Part shown: in pieces, positions 21,490 through 31,697 of the stretch
How positions within the stretch are numbered: the stretch's first letter is position 1
How the letters are laid out: each line of letters begins with the position of its first letter
Source: Aporrectodea caliginosa
Lineage: Eukaryota > Annelida > Clitellata > Crassiclitellata > Lumbricidae
DNA length: 64,000 nucleotides
Reading direction: 5' to 3'
NCBI GenBank assembly: GCA_020284085.1
Contig: JACEVL010000059.1
Coordinates: 555,001-619,000 of the forward strand
Translations under genes and position numbers: made by a program
The notes under the pieces: model-generated
Told to the model about the DNA's origin: nothing
The model's database searches: none
What the model saw: the letters and a program-made list of their open reading frames with translations, nothing else

Positions 21490-21960
21490 GGCCTAATCTA
21501 TGATTTGACATGATATGAAATGGCATAAACTGACATGGCATGACATGGATAGTATGGTATGGTATTGTACGATACGATACGATGCGATATGCTATGATAT
21601 GACATGATTTGAAATGATATGATATATATAATATTATATATACAAATATATATATATATATATATATGTAGGATAGGATATGATATGACATGGAGTCATA
21701 TTAAATATATATATATGCTCTTATATATATATATGTATATATATATAGGATAGGATAGGATTTGATATGGTATGATGTGATGTGATGTGACGAGATGTGA
21801 TATCATAGAATATCACAGGATATTCAAATATTATGTTACATGATTTGGGATCTGATTCAAACTGATCTAATTCTATCCAATCTAATCCTAGCTAATCTAA
21901 TTTAATTCTATCTAATAGAATTCTGTCTTATCTTCTTATCTAGTCCTAAGTATAATAATC
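21490..21960. repeat. GATAT / TATA / TAATC simple sequence
   Basis: Long run of GACATG, GATATG and ATATAT units, then TCTAATC units. No gene. Confidence 0.85.
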
Positions 21961-22227
21961 TTATAACTTCTATGCCGCTCCAAGCAAAAGTTCATATACT
22001 GCGTCTGAGAAGCGTGGCTGGAAAACCGAAATAAGTCGTCGAAACAAGAGATCGTTCATAATTAAGGATGGATAATGTATAATTCAATTAGTATAAATAA
22101 TAGTAAAAATTGTGATAAATGTGAGCAGAAAATTCTTCCAATTTCAAAACTGAGTCTCACTAAAGTATTGACAGAAATCAACAAATTGTGCGACTATGGA
22201 GCCAATAATTGGTTAGATCACTTTTTT

Positions 22228-22340
22228 AGACACCGTTAAAACGAAGACAAACAATTTTATATATAGTCATCGGCCACTGTGGTCAAGTAATTGCTCTCCT
22301 GAAACACCTTTAAAACTCTGAGAACTGTTTATATATAGTC
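22228..22340 (+). promoter_or_regulatory. Two adjacent PSE/TATA modules
   Basis: AGACACCGTTAAAACG 22228 with TATATATA 22258, and AAACACCTTTAAAACT 22302 with TATATAG 22332. Both TATA boxes are followed by TAGTCAT, so this is a 74-bp tandem duplication of the module. Confidence 0.5.
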
Positions 22341-22429
22341 ATGGGTCACGTTACCCTATCGTTTTAAAGCTTTGAAAAGTCTTCTAAATTCGATATTAGA
22401 AACTGTCGACTTTCAGTGCGACCACTGCT

Positions 22430-22989
22430 TGGGATTTTTCCCAAGATCTTGGAATTTTGGGGGTCCGACTTGTGATCTGGGGATTTTGCCTAGCAATCTT
22501 GGGATTTGTTTCTAAGGTCTACAGACTAGTTTTTACCGTACTTTGCAACAGTGGCAGCGAGTCAGATTACAAAAACTCGCTCACTCTAAAAGACGTTTAT
22601 TATTATTATGACCTGTAAAGATTGTTAATTCAATGTTGGGCTCCGGTTTTTTCTTGCGAGTTCTTAACTAGGCATTTTTGTGAATAATTATGATTGTTAA
22701 AAGTTAAAACGCATTCATATTTCATCACAACTATTTCCTATTCAGAACTTTGGGATTTTGTGGTACACTTTTGGCCAATCTTGGGATTTTCCTGGCAAGA
22801 GCTTGGGATTTCAAAAAATGGATAGTGGTCGCTGTGCCGACTTTGCCTTGTAAAGTGGAGAGTTTGGGTTCGATCCTTCTCACCAGAAACGGTTGCTGTG
22901 TACGGACGTTGAGCAGATCCTTCACTCACAGTTACTGAGCGCCATCGTTTGATGCTGTTTATAGATAGTGGCACTTAACAAAATTACTC

Positions 22990-22990
<1 letters not shown>
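22430..22990. repeat. Paralogue of 56700-56940 plus a tRNA-derived SINE
   Basis: CCACTGCTTGGGATTTTTCC to CGCTCACTC matches 56715-56880. It is interrupted here by 22610-22740 and by a SINE (22830-22990) with the B box GGGTTCGATCC and the CACTCACAGTTACTG body. Confidence 0.65.
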
Positions 22991-23482
<492 letters not shown>

Positions 23483-23571
23483 TTATGGCATACCTTTCGA
23501 CACCGTAACAAAGCTTACTACCAAAAGTACATTAACACTCCATGAGGAAGAAAGTACATTAACACTCCATG

Positions 23572-23785
23572 AGCTGTAATTGAGCGAATATACCAACAAA
23601 TAATCTTTGTCGGCGTAAACGGCCTATGTTGTCATAAGCTGCCGTTAAACTGTGGATCAAATACAACGACCGCGCCTGAACGCCGCCACTGCCCGTACTC
23701 TGTCAGTGCCATTCCCAAGCTGGCAAAATGGAGGAGGGCGACGCTAATGATCTTTGTTATCAGACAGTGTCGTTAAACTAAAACT
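23572..23785 (+). repeat. Family B then family A, head to tail
   Basis: Family B from GAGCTGTAATTGAGC (23572) to GCTGCCGTTAAAC, then CGCCACTGCCCGTACTCTG and family A (23702) ending GTGTCGTTAAAC. Confidence 0.7.
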
Positions 23786-24194
23786 AACCAACTCTTAGTC
23801 TAATAGGCTATGTTGTGTAGGGATAAGCCGATTGGCATTTTCGCCGATTTCCGATTCCAATCCTATTAATGGGCAGTATTCACTTTCATTTGATTATAAT
23901 GCTCTGTTTGTTACTAAGAGCCATTTTGATGATGCGTCAACTCACAATTTCATTATTTTACACGGACTTACAATAATTTAAGATTAAATATTACCGTAGG
24001 AGGTCGCCAAAACAGGTTACTATTTTGTAATTATGAAAAATGGATGTTTTTTACAAAAATATTACTTTTTTAAATTCGGATTTTCATGCCTGAGATCGCG
24101 GATTCCGATTAATACCGATTAATGCAAAATCCCGCCCGAACCGATTACCGAACGATTAGTCGGCCCATCCCTAGCATTGTGGGATTAGCTCAAT

Positions 24195-24400
24195 AGACAC
24201 CCCTTTTAAGTATGATGTCAGCCATATAAGTTGAAGCAGAGGCGCAATTCACTGTTTTAAATGTCCATTTCGTATAATTAAGCATGGCCATAGCAACGGT
24301 GAGAACCGCTCACATTATATTCTGCACAAAGCAAGGATTTTGTTGCCACATTGTTTTTGCCACAAGATGTCGTTAAGGTACTGCATGGATTTCCACACAT
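24195..24400 (+). ncRNA. PSE/TATA module with downstream GATGTCGTTAAG
   Basis: AGACACCCCTTTTAAG 24195 and TATAAGTT 24225. About 150 nt downstream GCCACAAGATGTCGTTAAGG occurs (24359), shared with the unit at 26798 (there at about 26945). An ACACGCGCGC tract follows. Confidence 0.35.
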
Positions 24401-24434
24401 CACACACGCGCGCACGCGCGCGCGCACACACACA

Positions 24435-24610
24435 GATAGTGTTACCAAGAGCCATTGTGGCAGAAGCATTGCACGCGGCGCCACCTATCGCTCGCTGGGG
24501 ATCAGACCTCGTCTAAGTCGGAACCATTATGGCTTAACGTTGCATCAACAGGAAGCTGATTGAGGTGCAATTAGGAAGCTTCCGGTTGCTGTGCATACTA
24601 GCGACACCTG
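24435..24610. other. Empty-site paralogue of the 14118 piggyBac insertion
   Basis: GGAAGCTGATTGAGGTGCAATTA runs directly into GGAAGCTTCCGG and CACTAGCGACACCTGT, without the 1.8-kb element present in the copy at 13979-16000. Confidence 0.75.
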
Positions 24611-24719
24611 TAGAGGAAAATGTATAACCCACCAGGTTCAATATGAATCGTGGATTATTTAATTTCAAACGGCGATGTACTGAACTCAATGTTTTCTAAT
24701 CTAACGTAATCCATGATAT

Positions 24720-25020
24720 TATTGTATTGTATTGTATTGTATTGTACCTAAAGATTTATATAGCGCCTCTCTCAGAATGGCTATTCAGAAGCGCTCTCAG
24801 CACGAAAAACCCCGGGGGAAAAGAAACGTCTTTAAAGAACGAGAGACCGATGAGGAAAAACTAGTCATTAGTTTAGCCCTTAATTAATGAGGGGGAAGGA
24901 CATTCCAAGTAGAGGGACCAACCACAACAAATGCCCAGCGTTGAGCCAAGGCAGTCCTAGTCGTAGGGACAAAAAGATCTAGCCAATCAGCAGAGCGCAA
25001 GGAACATGACATTACAGATT
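24720..25020 (+). repeat. (TGTAT)n plus TATATAGCGCC element, long form
   Basis: ATTGTATTGTATTG, then TTTATATAGCGCCTC and about 230 bp that resemble 63080-63320 in order of motifs (GCGCTCTCAG, GTCTTTAA, AACGAAGAG or AACGAGAG). Probably the 3' part of one LINE or SINE family. Confidence 0.55.
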
Positions 25021-25329
25021 GCAGCGTAATAATCTTATGTTGATGATAATGGCAATAGTGGTGATGATGATGATAACATTAGTTACCAATCAATAGTTAG
25101 TAGTTAATAAATTGCAATTGTTTGGCGACAACTTATGTCTACCGTTAATACCGAATTAAACGACAATTTAACGTTCTGTGATTTACAGCAATTCCGGAAA
25201 TGACGAATAAATTGCATGTGATGCAACGATTTTAAAGGTGTCTAATAAAAATTGACGAAAATAACGATTTTGCTATTGTACTTCCAACGTATCCATTGTT
25301 CAACGACCATTATCTTATCTTTGCAATTT

Positions 25330-25650
25330 TTACCTAAATACAACGATTTGGGCTGAATGGTTAGGGCGATCGCCTTGTAACGAGGTGACTACGGGTTCTA
25401 TCCTCCTCATAATTTGTGATTGTTGTGATTTTGTGATTTAATACTCTATCCGATGTTCCCGCAGTGCGTTTGCAGGCGGTTCAATAAAGCACGTACTTAC
25501 TTACTTACTTATCTGAGACGGAAACTGTGTAAAACCCTTGAACAAGTCATTCACTCACAATTGCTCAGCGCCATCGATTGGTGCTTCGGCAATAGATGGT
25601 GAAATAGTGGCGCTAAATGAAATATTATGCGTAATAATACGTACGGTGAT
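25330..25650 (+). repeat. tRNA-derived SINE interrupted by a LINE-tail segment
   Basis: The head (GGCGATCGCCTTGTAACG, GGGTTCTATCC) and body (CACTCACAATTGCTCAGCG) are separated by 25405-25520, which ends in AATAAAGCACG and (TTAC)n, the tail type of the LINE at 46390. Confidence 0.55.
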
Positions 25651-25732
25651 GATAATGACATTTATGATGATGATGATGATAATAATAATAATACAAATTA
25701 TAATATTAATAACTTATCATTAGTTAATAGTT

Positions 25733-25950
25733 ATGGGGCGCGGTGGTGTAGGGGTATGTTCGGTGCCTTGCAGCCGGAGGGTTGCGGGTTCGAATCCACC
25801 TCAAGCCGCCGCGTAGGGACCCTGGGCAAGTCCTTCACTCGCAATTGCTCATGCGCTTCGGCGTGAAACTCCGATTCAGTGTCCGCGCTGTAGTCGGGAG
25901 CGCCTCTGAGTAGAAATCCTGAAGGGGCGCTATAACAAGTGTTCAAACAT
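25733..25950 (+). repeat. tRNA-derived SINE, full-length family member
   Basis: GCGCGGTGGTGTAGGGGTATG (A-box region), GGGTTCGAATCC (B box), AGGGACCCTGGGCAAG body, then GGGGCGCTATAACAAGTGTTC at the 3' end. A second complete copy lies at 47911-48135 and a head fragment at 53586-53625. Confidence 0.85.
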
Positions 25951-26569
25951 ACATACATACATGCATTAGTTAATAGTTATTAATTTATTATTGTTTGGCG
26001 ACATCTTACGCCTGGCGTTCATACCGAATTCAATTCATGCAACAGATTTTCAATCTTCCAATAACCGTGTTTCCACAAATAAATTCCCTGTGATGGACCC
26101 ATTTTAAAGGTGTCTAAATATCGACCAAATTAGAACGTTTAGCGATCGTAGTTGTAACGTATCATCGATTGATGTTTCGAAAATTATAGATACGACGATG
26201 ATGAAGATAGCAATAGCACCAGCCACAGCCAGTCACCGAGGAAGCCATTGAGGCCTAGATAATGTTTTTGTGCAAAAGACAAGATGGGTCGAGAACTGTC
26301 CCTGGATCAAGGATGAGCAGTAGTAAGAATGGGAGAAGTAAGATAAGTAGAAGGAGGAAGAAGAGGAGAAGGTGAATTTGGCAGTTTGCCAAAGTGTGAA
26401 TCTCTCTGTCTGCAGTCCCTAGATAAAATAGCGGCGCTATATGAAGTGAACGTCTTGTGGCGACATTTGCCTTCGAGCGAAAACATTAGAATTCTACGAA
26501 GAAATATTCAGGTGATACGTAAGAGACAGGAACGAACGAAAGGAGAAATTATTATCTAGCTCTGTCGCC

Positions 26570-26700
26570 GTCTCTCTATCTATTGCTCCGTTTGTGTCTG
26601 TCTATCTGTCTGTGTCTGTCTCTCTGTCTGTATGCATGTATGTCTGTCTGTCTCTCTTTTATACCTCTCTAACCCCTCTCTCCCTGTCCGTGTTTCATTC
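26570..26700. repeat. (TCTG)n simple sequence
   Basis: Paralogue of the 17560-17770 tract within a larger duplicated block (26250-26830 and 17230-17900). Confidence 0.8.
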
Positions 26701-26797
26701 CCTATCACTTCCTGCTCCTCTCTTCTTGTCCCTCTCCCAGCAATTAACCAACTCTTAGTCCAATAGGCTGAATTGTGGGAATCGTTCAAAAATAATT

Positions 26798-26960
26798 ACA
26801 CACCTCTTTTCAGTGTGATCATCGCCCTATAAGTAAAAGCAGCGACGCTTTTCATTAAGTTACTTCTAAGTGAATTATAAGCATGGCCAGTATAGGAACG
26901 GCAACAACAGCTCAAATAAATTCTGCAAAAAGCAAGGATTTTTTGGCCTCAAGATGTCGT
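26798..26960 (+). ncRNA. PSE/TATA module with downstream GATGTCGTTAAG
   Basis: ACACACCTCTTTTCAG 26798 and TATAAGTA 26828. CTCAAGATGTCGTTAAGG ends near 26963. Paralogous modules are at 57182 and, with a decayed TATA box, at 56970. Confidence 0.35.
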
Positions 26961-26971
26961 TAAGGATTTTC

Positions 26972-27006
26972 ACATATCACACACACATATCACACACACA
27001 CACATA

Positions 27007-27094
<88 letters not shown>
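26972..27094. repeat. (CA)n microsatellite
   Basis: Long uninterrupted (AC)n array. Confidence 0.95.
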
Positions 27095-27097
<3 letters not shown>

Positions 27098-27261
27098 TCG
27101 GTTATAGTTTACTCTTTTACAATGCGAAAATCCCGGAGGTCCATCAAAAACGTAGAAAACTTGATGTCAAATTCAAAAGAATTGAAACTCAATGAAAGTA
27201 TATCGACAATATCACACTTATTCAAAATCGAAATTGAACTCTGCATCTGCCTTATACTCGT

Positions 27262-27440
27262 GCAATGCCAGTCCAAAGCTAGGATAAAGGAGGAGGGCGA
27301 CGGTAATCATCGTATAGTTATATATGACAGTGCGTCAGACACCGGTTGTCGTTAAACATTGGACTTTATACTGATGGTATTAAAATAAAGCTAGTTACCT
27401 TTAGACACCTTAAAAGAACTGATTTCGTCGATATATAAAC
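27262..27440 (+). repeat. Family A copy followed by a PSE/TATA module
   Basis: Family A at 27262-27355 with an imperfect 3' arm. AGACACCTTAAAAGAA at 27403 and TATATAAA at 27432 (29 bp, motif one base shorter). Confidence 0.5.
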
Positions 27441-27445
27441 TCCAA

Positions 27446-28519
27446 AAACAATTGACAGGCGCTTATAGTTGTAAAGTCGACGTCTTTGGCCATGGAGCCA
27501 TTGAGATGTAAAACGCTGAATTGTTATTACAACCATTGCCCGTACTTTGGTAGTGCCAGTCCAAAGTCTGGTGAAAGGTGGAGGGTAACGCTATTCGTCC
27601 TACTTATCACACAGCTAAACAGCAACCAACCAAAAATTGTTGTATGCATCTCTAATGTCGCGAAAGATTTGTATCGTAATCGAGTATTTATATAGCGCCA
27701 CTCAAAACAGAGGCGCTCCCGACCCGAGTCAGTGTCTTCACTGGTAAAGAGAGAGGTTTTCAGGCGCTGACGGAACTGGTCAAAAGAAACAGAAAAAAGG
27801 TCAGTCCTGAGGGATTGAGGTCACCGGTTCCAGCTATTGGGCCCAACAATAGCGAAACTCCCATACACTGGGCCGTAATTTATTATTATTATTATTAAGG
27901 AGTTTTTATATAGCGCCCCTTCAAGGTAATCTACTCAGAATCGGTTGTGCATGTAAGTGTAAGCGCGCGTGTGTGTACGTGGATATGTGTATACGTGGTT
28001 GTGTGTTCGTGTATGTATGTACGTGTATGCGTGGGTGTGGTGTGGGTGTACGTGAATGACTGCATGTATGTATAAATTTAGCATCAAATGAATGAATACA
28101 TTGTTTCTTCGTCTCATAATACAAAATTCGTTTGTCTCTGTTCAGTGAGTTCTCTTCCTTTCAAACGATGACAGCGACCATTAATAGATGTCGCTCAGAC
28201 GATATTGACGTCACTGTAGTTAATCCATCTGTCGTCGCTTGGTGGCGCTTTGTGCGTGGACCGTCGCCGGAACCGTTCCACGTGGCTGGTTCCCATTCAG
28301 ACGGTTCCATAAGCAGACGGTTCGATTGGCGCCAGGAACAGGTGCTAATTGGTTTTTACCTGCATCGGTGATTGTTACGCCTGAAAACGTGGATGTTTTG
28401 TGACAATTGGCATCATCGATGAATTTGTTTAGCGCATGCGTGAGGCGATTTAATTATGAGATATTATTTCCTGCATAATAAAGATGATGATGACGATGAT
28501 TATATAGAGAATAAATATT

Positions 28520-28598
<79 letters not shown>

Positions 28599-28880
28599 AA
28601 TAATAAAAATAACAATAAAAAATAATAATAACAATAATAATATAATAATTATATAAATTGTAATTATAAAAATAGTTTCACAAAATATTTACACGCATGC
28701 GTGTAGATTCGACAATAATTATATCGACCCCACGCTACGGCGGGAAGGACATATAACGGTAGACCTTTAACGAGACCGGCAAGCTGCACTCATTAGCCGA
28801 GGTTGAGAAACTGAATTCGCTATTTTCCAGATTTCGATAGATACAGTCGGCTGAAGCGATTTTTTCCAATATAACGGAGA
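27446..28880. repeat. Segmental duplicate of 57276-60190
   Basis: From ATTGACAGGCGCTTA through a family A copy (27540-27625), a TATATAGCGCC element (27690) and GATGACAGCGACCATTAATA (28167) to CAGTCGGCTGAAGCG (28847), the order matches 57278-60180. The other copy holds a piggyBac element; here the site at 27453-27460 is uninterrupted. A conserved 79-80-codon plus-strand frame (28132-28371 and 59278-59520) has no recognisable domain. Confidence 0.75.
28470..28670. repeat. (AAT)n microsatellite
   Basis: AAT/ATT repeats; the corresponding array at 59630-59960 is longer and has a (GAT)n part. Confidence 0.9.
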
Positions 28881-28887
28881 GTGTGTC

Positions 28888-29008
28888 CACAGTTTAACGG
28901 CAGCTTATGACAACATAGGCCGTGCCGCCGACAAAGATTAGTTATGGCATATTACAGCTCTTTATTTATCCTCTTAGAAGAAGTCGAAGTCACTTGTGTA
29001 ACGGAGAT

Positions 29009-29039
<31 letters not shown>

Positions 29040-29095
29040 CGTGTGTGTGTGTGTGTGTGTCCACAGTTTAACGGCAGCTTATGACAATTAAAAGT
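28888..29095 (-). repeat. Family B copies around a (GT)n tract
   Basis: A complete minus-strand family B copy (28888-28965), a (GT)n/(GC)n tract (29008-29060) and the first 30 bp of a second family B copy (GTCCACAGTTTAACGGCAGC). ACGGAGA is found on both sides of the first copy and may be a target duplication. Confidence 0.55.
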
Positions 29096-29578
29096 TGTTT
29101 AGCTTCAACAATTACTCATGGCCGTTTTGTTCATATATCGTACACCAGCCACTGTATTCTCATCAAATAGAAGGGTCGTTGGCTAATTGATGTTTAACGG
29201 CGATGATTGCGTCGCCCTCCTCCTTTATCTTACCTCGAGACTGGCACTACCAGAGTGAGGGTAACGGCGGAGTTAGTAGTTTGAGGTCATGGCCTTTACG
29301 TAATCAATATAAAATTGCCATTTTTTCAACTCTTAACCGACACAGTTTTGACTAATGAAGCTAAGCCTATTCATTCATTCATTCATTCATTCATTCAGAG
29401 CATTTATATAGCGCCTCTTCAAGAAGCTACTCAGAAGCGCTCAATGTATAACGGAGGATTATTGTTAAAACTTAGTTTAGCATCAGCTATAATTTTTACC
29501 TTATTTTTGTTCCTATAGAGAATGCACCCATGTTTGCGTCTGAAGACATAGTACCGCAACCAAAGGCTAAATTTATAT

Positions 29579-29609
29579 AGTAAATAATACATACGTTAAA
29601 AAGGTGTTT
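29579..29609 (-). promoter_or_regulatory. PSE-like motif and TATA box on minus strand
   Basis: AAACACCTTTTTAACG starts at 29609 and TATATAAA at 29579, 30 bp. Confidence 0.5.
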
Positions 29610-29699
29610 AGCATCAAACAACAAACATTACTCCTGGTTTCGTTTTATCCTAATGTAAACCTTTGACTGCATTTACGTCCTCACACACATTAAATTCAA

Positions 29700-30300
29700 G
29701 TCACCGTTGAAATTCTTTCTTTCTTTCTTTCTCCTCCGTCAAGTATTCGCTGATGATGAGGCTCTAACAAAACTTCTCGGTCTCTTGCGAGTTCTATTGC
29801 CCTTCTTAGGTCCCATCCTCTGTCTTCTATGTCCTCCAGTACGTTATCTATCCATCTCTTCTTCTGACGTCCTCTGCTCCTTGTTCCCTCGACCTCTCCG
29901 TGCAGCGCCTTTGCCGGTATTCTTCCGTTCTCCATCCTGATCACTTGTCCATGCCTCCTGAGCGTGCCTGGGAAGGTGTACACCAGAGTCCTGCAACAAC
30001 GACTACGGAGGTATGTGGAGGAAATAGTGGGAGAGGAACAGGCGGGTTTCAGAAGAGGAAGGGGAACGGTAGACCAAATATTCACAATCAGGCAACTAGC
30101 GGAGAAATACTATGAAAAGAACAAGGTGATTTATAACAACTTTATAGACTTCAGACAGGCTTTTGATAGCATCTGGCAGCGGGGGCTATGGAGAGTGATG
30201 AGGAATAATGGAATACCAGAGGAGCTAGTGGAGCTACTAGAGGACCTATATAGCAAGACCGTTGAAATAAGCCGCACCAAATCAATCTTATCAATGATTG
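29700..30300. pseudogene. LINE fragment with inverted 5' half (twin-priming structure)
   Basis: Minus strand 29963 to 29733 encodes a LINE ORF2 C-terminal end (RRHGQVIRMENGRIP, then GRQKKRWIDNVLEDI), ending in (GAAA)n at 29711-29732. Plus strand 29962 to about 30290 encodes the RT core (VPGKVYTRVLQQRL, EEQAGFRRGRGTVDQ, FIDFRQAFDSIWQRGLW). The two halves meet head to head at 29962. This is what 5' inversion by twin priming produces (established for L1); two independent insertions are the alternative. Confidence 0.6.
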
Positions 30301-30368
30301 CGTCACTGGATGATGCAGAGCCATCTGGCAATTTGCCAAAATGGTTGTACTACATAGAAAACAACAAG
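30301..30368 (+). repeat. Target repeat and left target-site duplication of the Polinton
   Basis: GCAGAGCCATCTGGCAATTTGCC is the same repeat as at 4711 and 55767. It is cut at AACAAG (30363-30368) and resumes at AACAAG (38404-38409), followed by AATAATAATG and GGCGCCCAATGACTAAATC. Confidence 0.8.
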
Positions 30369-30597
30369 AGTAGTAAGCTAACTGCCATTAGTAATATCAG
30401 TTTATGACGTCATCGATGAATTACGCGCTACTAATATCAGTTTTTCTGAAAACTGAAACGAAAATGCGCTGGTAATATCCGTTTTGGAGGTCAAAGGTCA
30501 AACGACCGCCTCAGCCAGAAACAGACTGCCATTAAACCTGGGCAAAGTTCTTTTCAAGGGTTGCTCTTCTTTGAGGGGGCGTGCGTAGGGCATGCGT
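30369..30597. repeat. Extra tandem copy of the terminal 229 bp
   Basis: Identical by eye to 30598-30826. It is present only at the left end, outside the main inverted repeat and inside the target duplication. Confidence 0.9.
30405..30500. promoter_or_regulatory. CRE (TGACGTCA) and DR1 (AGGTCA-A-AGGTCA) sites in the terminal repeat
   Basis: A perfect TGACGTCA palindrome at 30405-30412 and a perfect DR1 at 30488-30500. Both are repeated in the second copy and in the right repeat (38360-38367 and 38272-38284). These are consensus sites for CREB/ATF and for RXR/HNF4-type nuclear receptors (established). Use by the element is inferred. Confidence 0.4.
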
Positions 30598-31354
30598 AGT
30601 AGTAAGCTAACTGCCATTAGTAATATCAGTTTATGACGTCATCGATGAATTACGCGCTACTAATATCAGTTTTTCTGAAAACTGAAACGAAAATGCGCTG
30701 GTAATATCCGTTTTGGAGGTCAAAGGTCAAACGACCGCCTCAGCCAGAAACAGACTGCCATTAAACCTGGGCAAAGTTCTTTTCAAGGGTTGCTCTTCTT
30801 TGAGGGGGCGTGCGTAGGGCATGCGTGTGCCTACCCCTCCCCCTCCAAAGTGGCAATTATTTTTGGGTGTGAGCCACAGCAGCTGCCTACATCAAATTTA
30901 GACCCCTCCATTGGCGCTACAAGGGCTTTGAATATTCCCTAAACACAAATTGAGAGGTTTTTGTAATACGCGCAATCAACATGCATATTGTTTTGGGCCT
31001 TTCACTCACATGGCCACATAGACAATCATCGCCATTTACACTGTAGGCCATTGCTTTTTGGAGTTTCTACAGACATCCAATGAGCTTGCAACTCTGTGAA
31101 TTATAGAATAAGGGCATCATTAGGGATTGACGTCACACTCACACATACTATCGACTATCTTTCATTGTCTATAATAATCTATCTACCAAACACGAAAAGA
31201 CATGAATTTAATCAAACTTTATTGAGTAGAAACACAGCATCACTACATTAAACTGTTACACACAAAATTATGAACCAGATAGTCGTTAAGACCAGTGTCA
31301 AAAGTTAACATATTTGTAATAGCATTAACGGTTTTGTTTCTAGCTCTATGAATG
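30598..31354. repeat. Left terminal inverted repeat
   Basis: Matches the reverse complement of 37647-38403 over exactly 757 bp, with only a handful of mismatches, all seen near the inner edge. It contains the 3' end and stop of the protease gene, AATAAA on the minus strand (31218-31223), two TGACGTCA sites (30634-30641 and 31128-31135) and a nuclear-receptor-type direct repeat (30717-30729). Confidence 0.92.
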
Positions 31355-31695
31355 CAATAGAATATACAATAGTGTCCACAAAATCGACTGACTATGCTTT
31401 GCAAATTTCTATCGGTATAAATCCAACGCGCACAATGTCTGTGTAAAAACGTTCTGAAGGGTGCTTCGGGCGGTTCTCCAAACGAATCAAAGTATTCGCC
31501 GTATGTAGAATCTTCAATGTACAATACGATCCAATGATTTCCAGGTTTGTCGTGAGGGTCTGTATTACAGACGAGTAGAGCAGGTTTGCTTTTGTCAAAT
31601 GTTTTAGGTAATCTATCGCTCGCAAACACGCCCAAGAACATTGCTCTACACTTTGCATCTTTCTGAAGTATCTTCTCTATTCTGCTGCCATTCAT
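31243..31695 (-). CDS. Adenovirus-type maturation cysteine protease
   Basis: 150 residues from the ATG at 31695, three bases after the capsid gene stop. Family C5/Ulp1-like cysteine proteases cleave capsid precursors inside assembling particles (family knowledge). Counting from that ATG, the catalytic histidine is in GNHW (residue 54), the acidic residue in YFDSFG (70), a glutamine at 99 and the nucleophilic cysteine in FCGHYC (106). The Gln-to-Cys distance of 7 equals that of adenain. Length is somewhat below adenovirus protease. The last 36 codons lie in the left terminal repeat, so a second copy of this C-terminus, without the catalytic part, sits at the right end (37650-37758). Confidence 0.85.
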   Translation of the reverse strand: MNGSRIEKILQKDAKCRAMFLGVFASDRLPKTFDKSKPALLVCNTDPHDKPGNHWIVLYIEDSTYGEYFDSFGEPPEAPFRTFLHRHCARWIYTDRNLQSIVSRFCGHYCIFYCIHRARNKTVNAITNMLTFDTGLNDYLVHNFVCNSLM

Positions 31696-31697
31696 TT

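Noticed and set aside
25733..25810. Possible tRNA gene with A and B boxes
   Set aside because: The acceptor stem does not close, and the sequence continues into a SINE body with a second identical copy at 47911.
26870..27355. 161-residue frame at 26870-27355
   Set aside because: It crosses a (CA)n tract (poly-Thr/His) and a family A repeat; no conserved protein segment remains.
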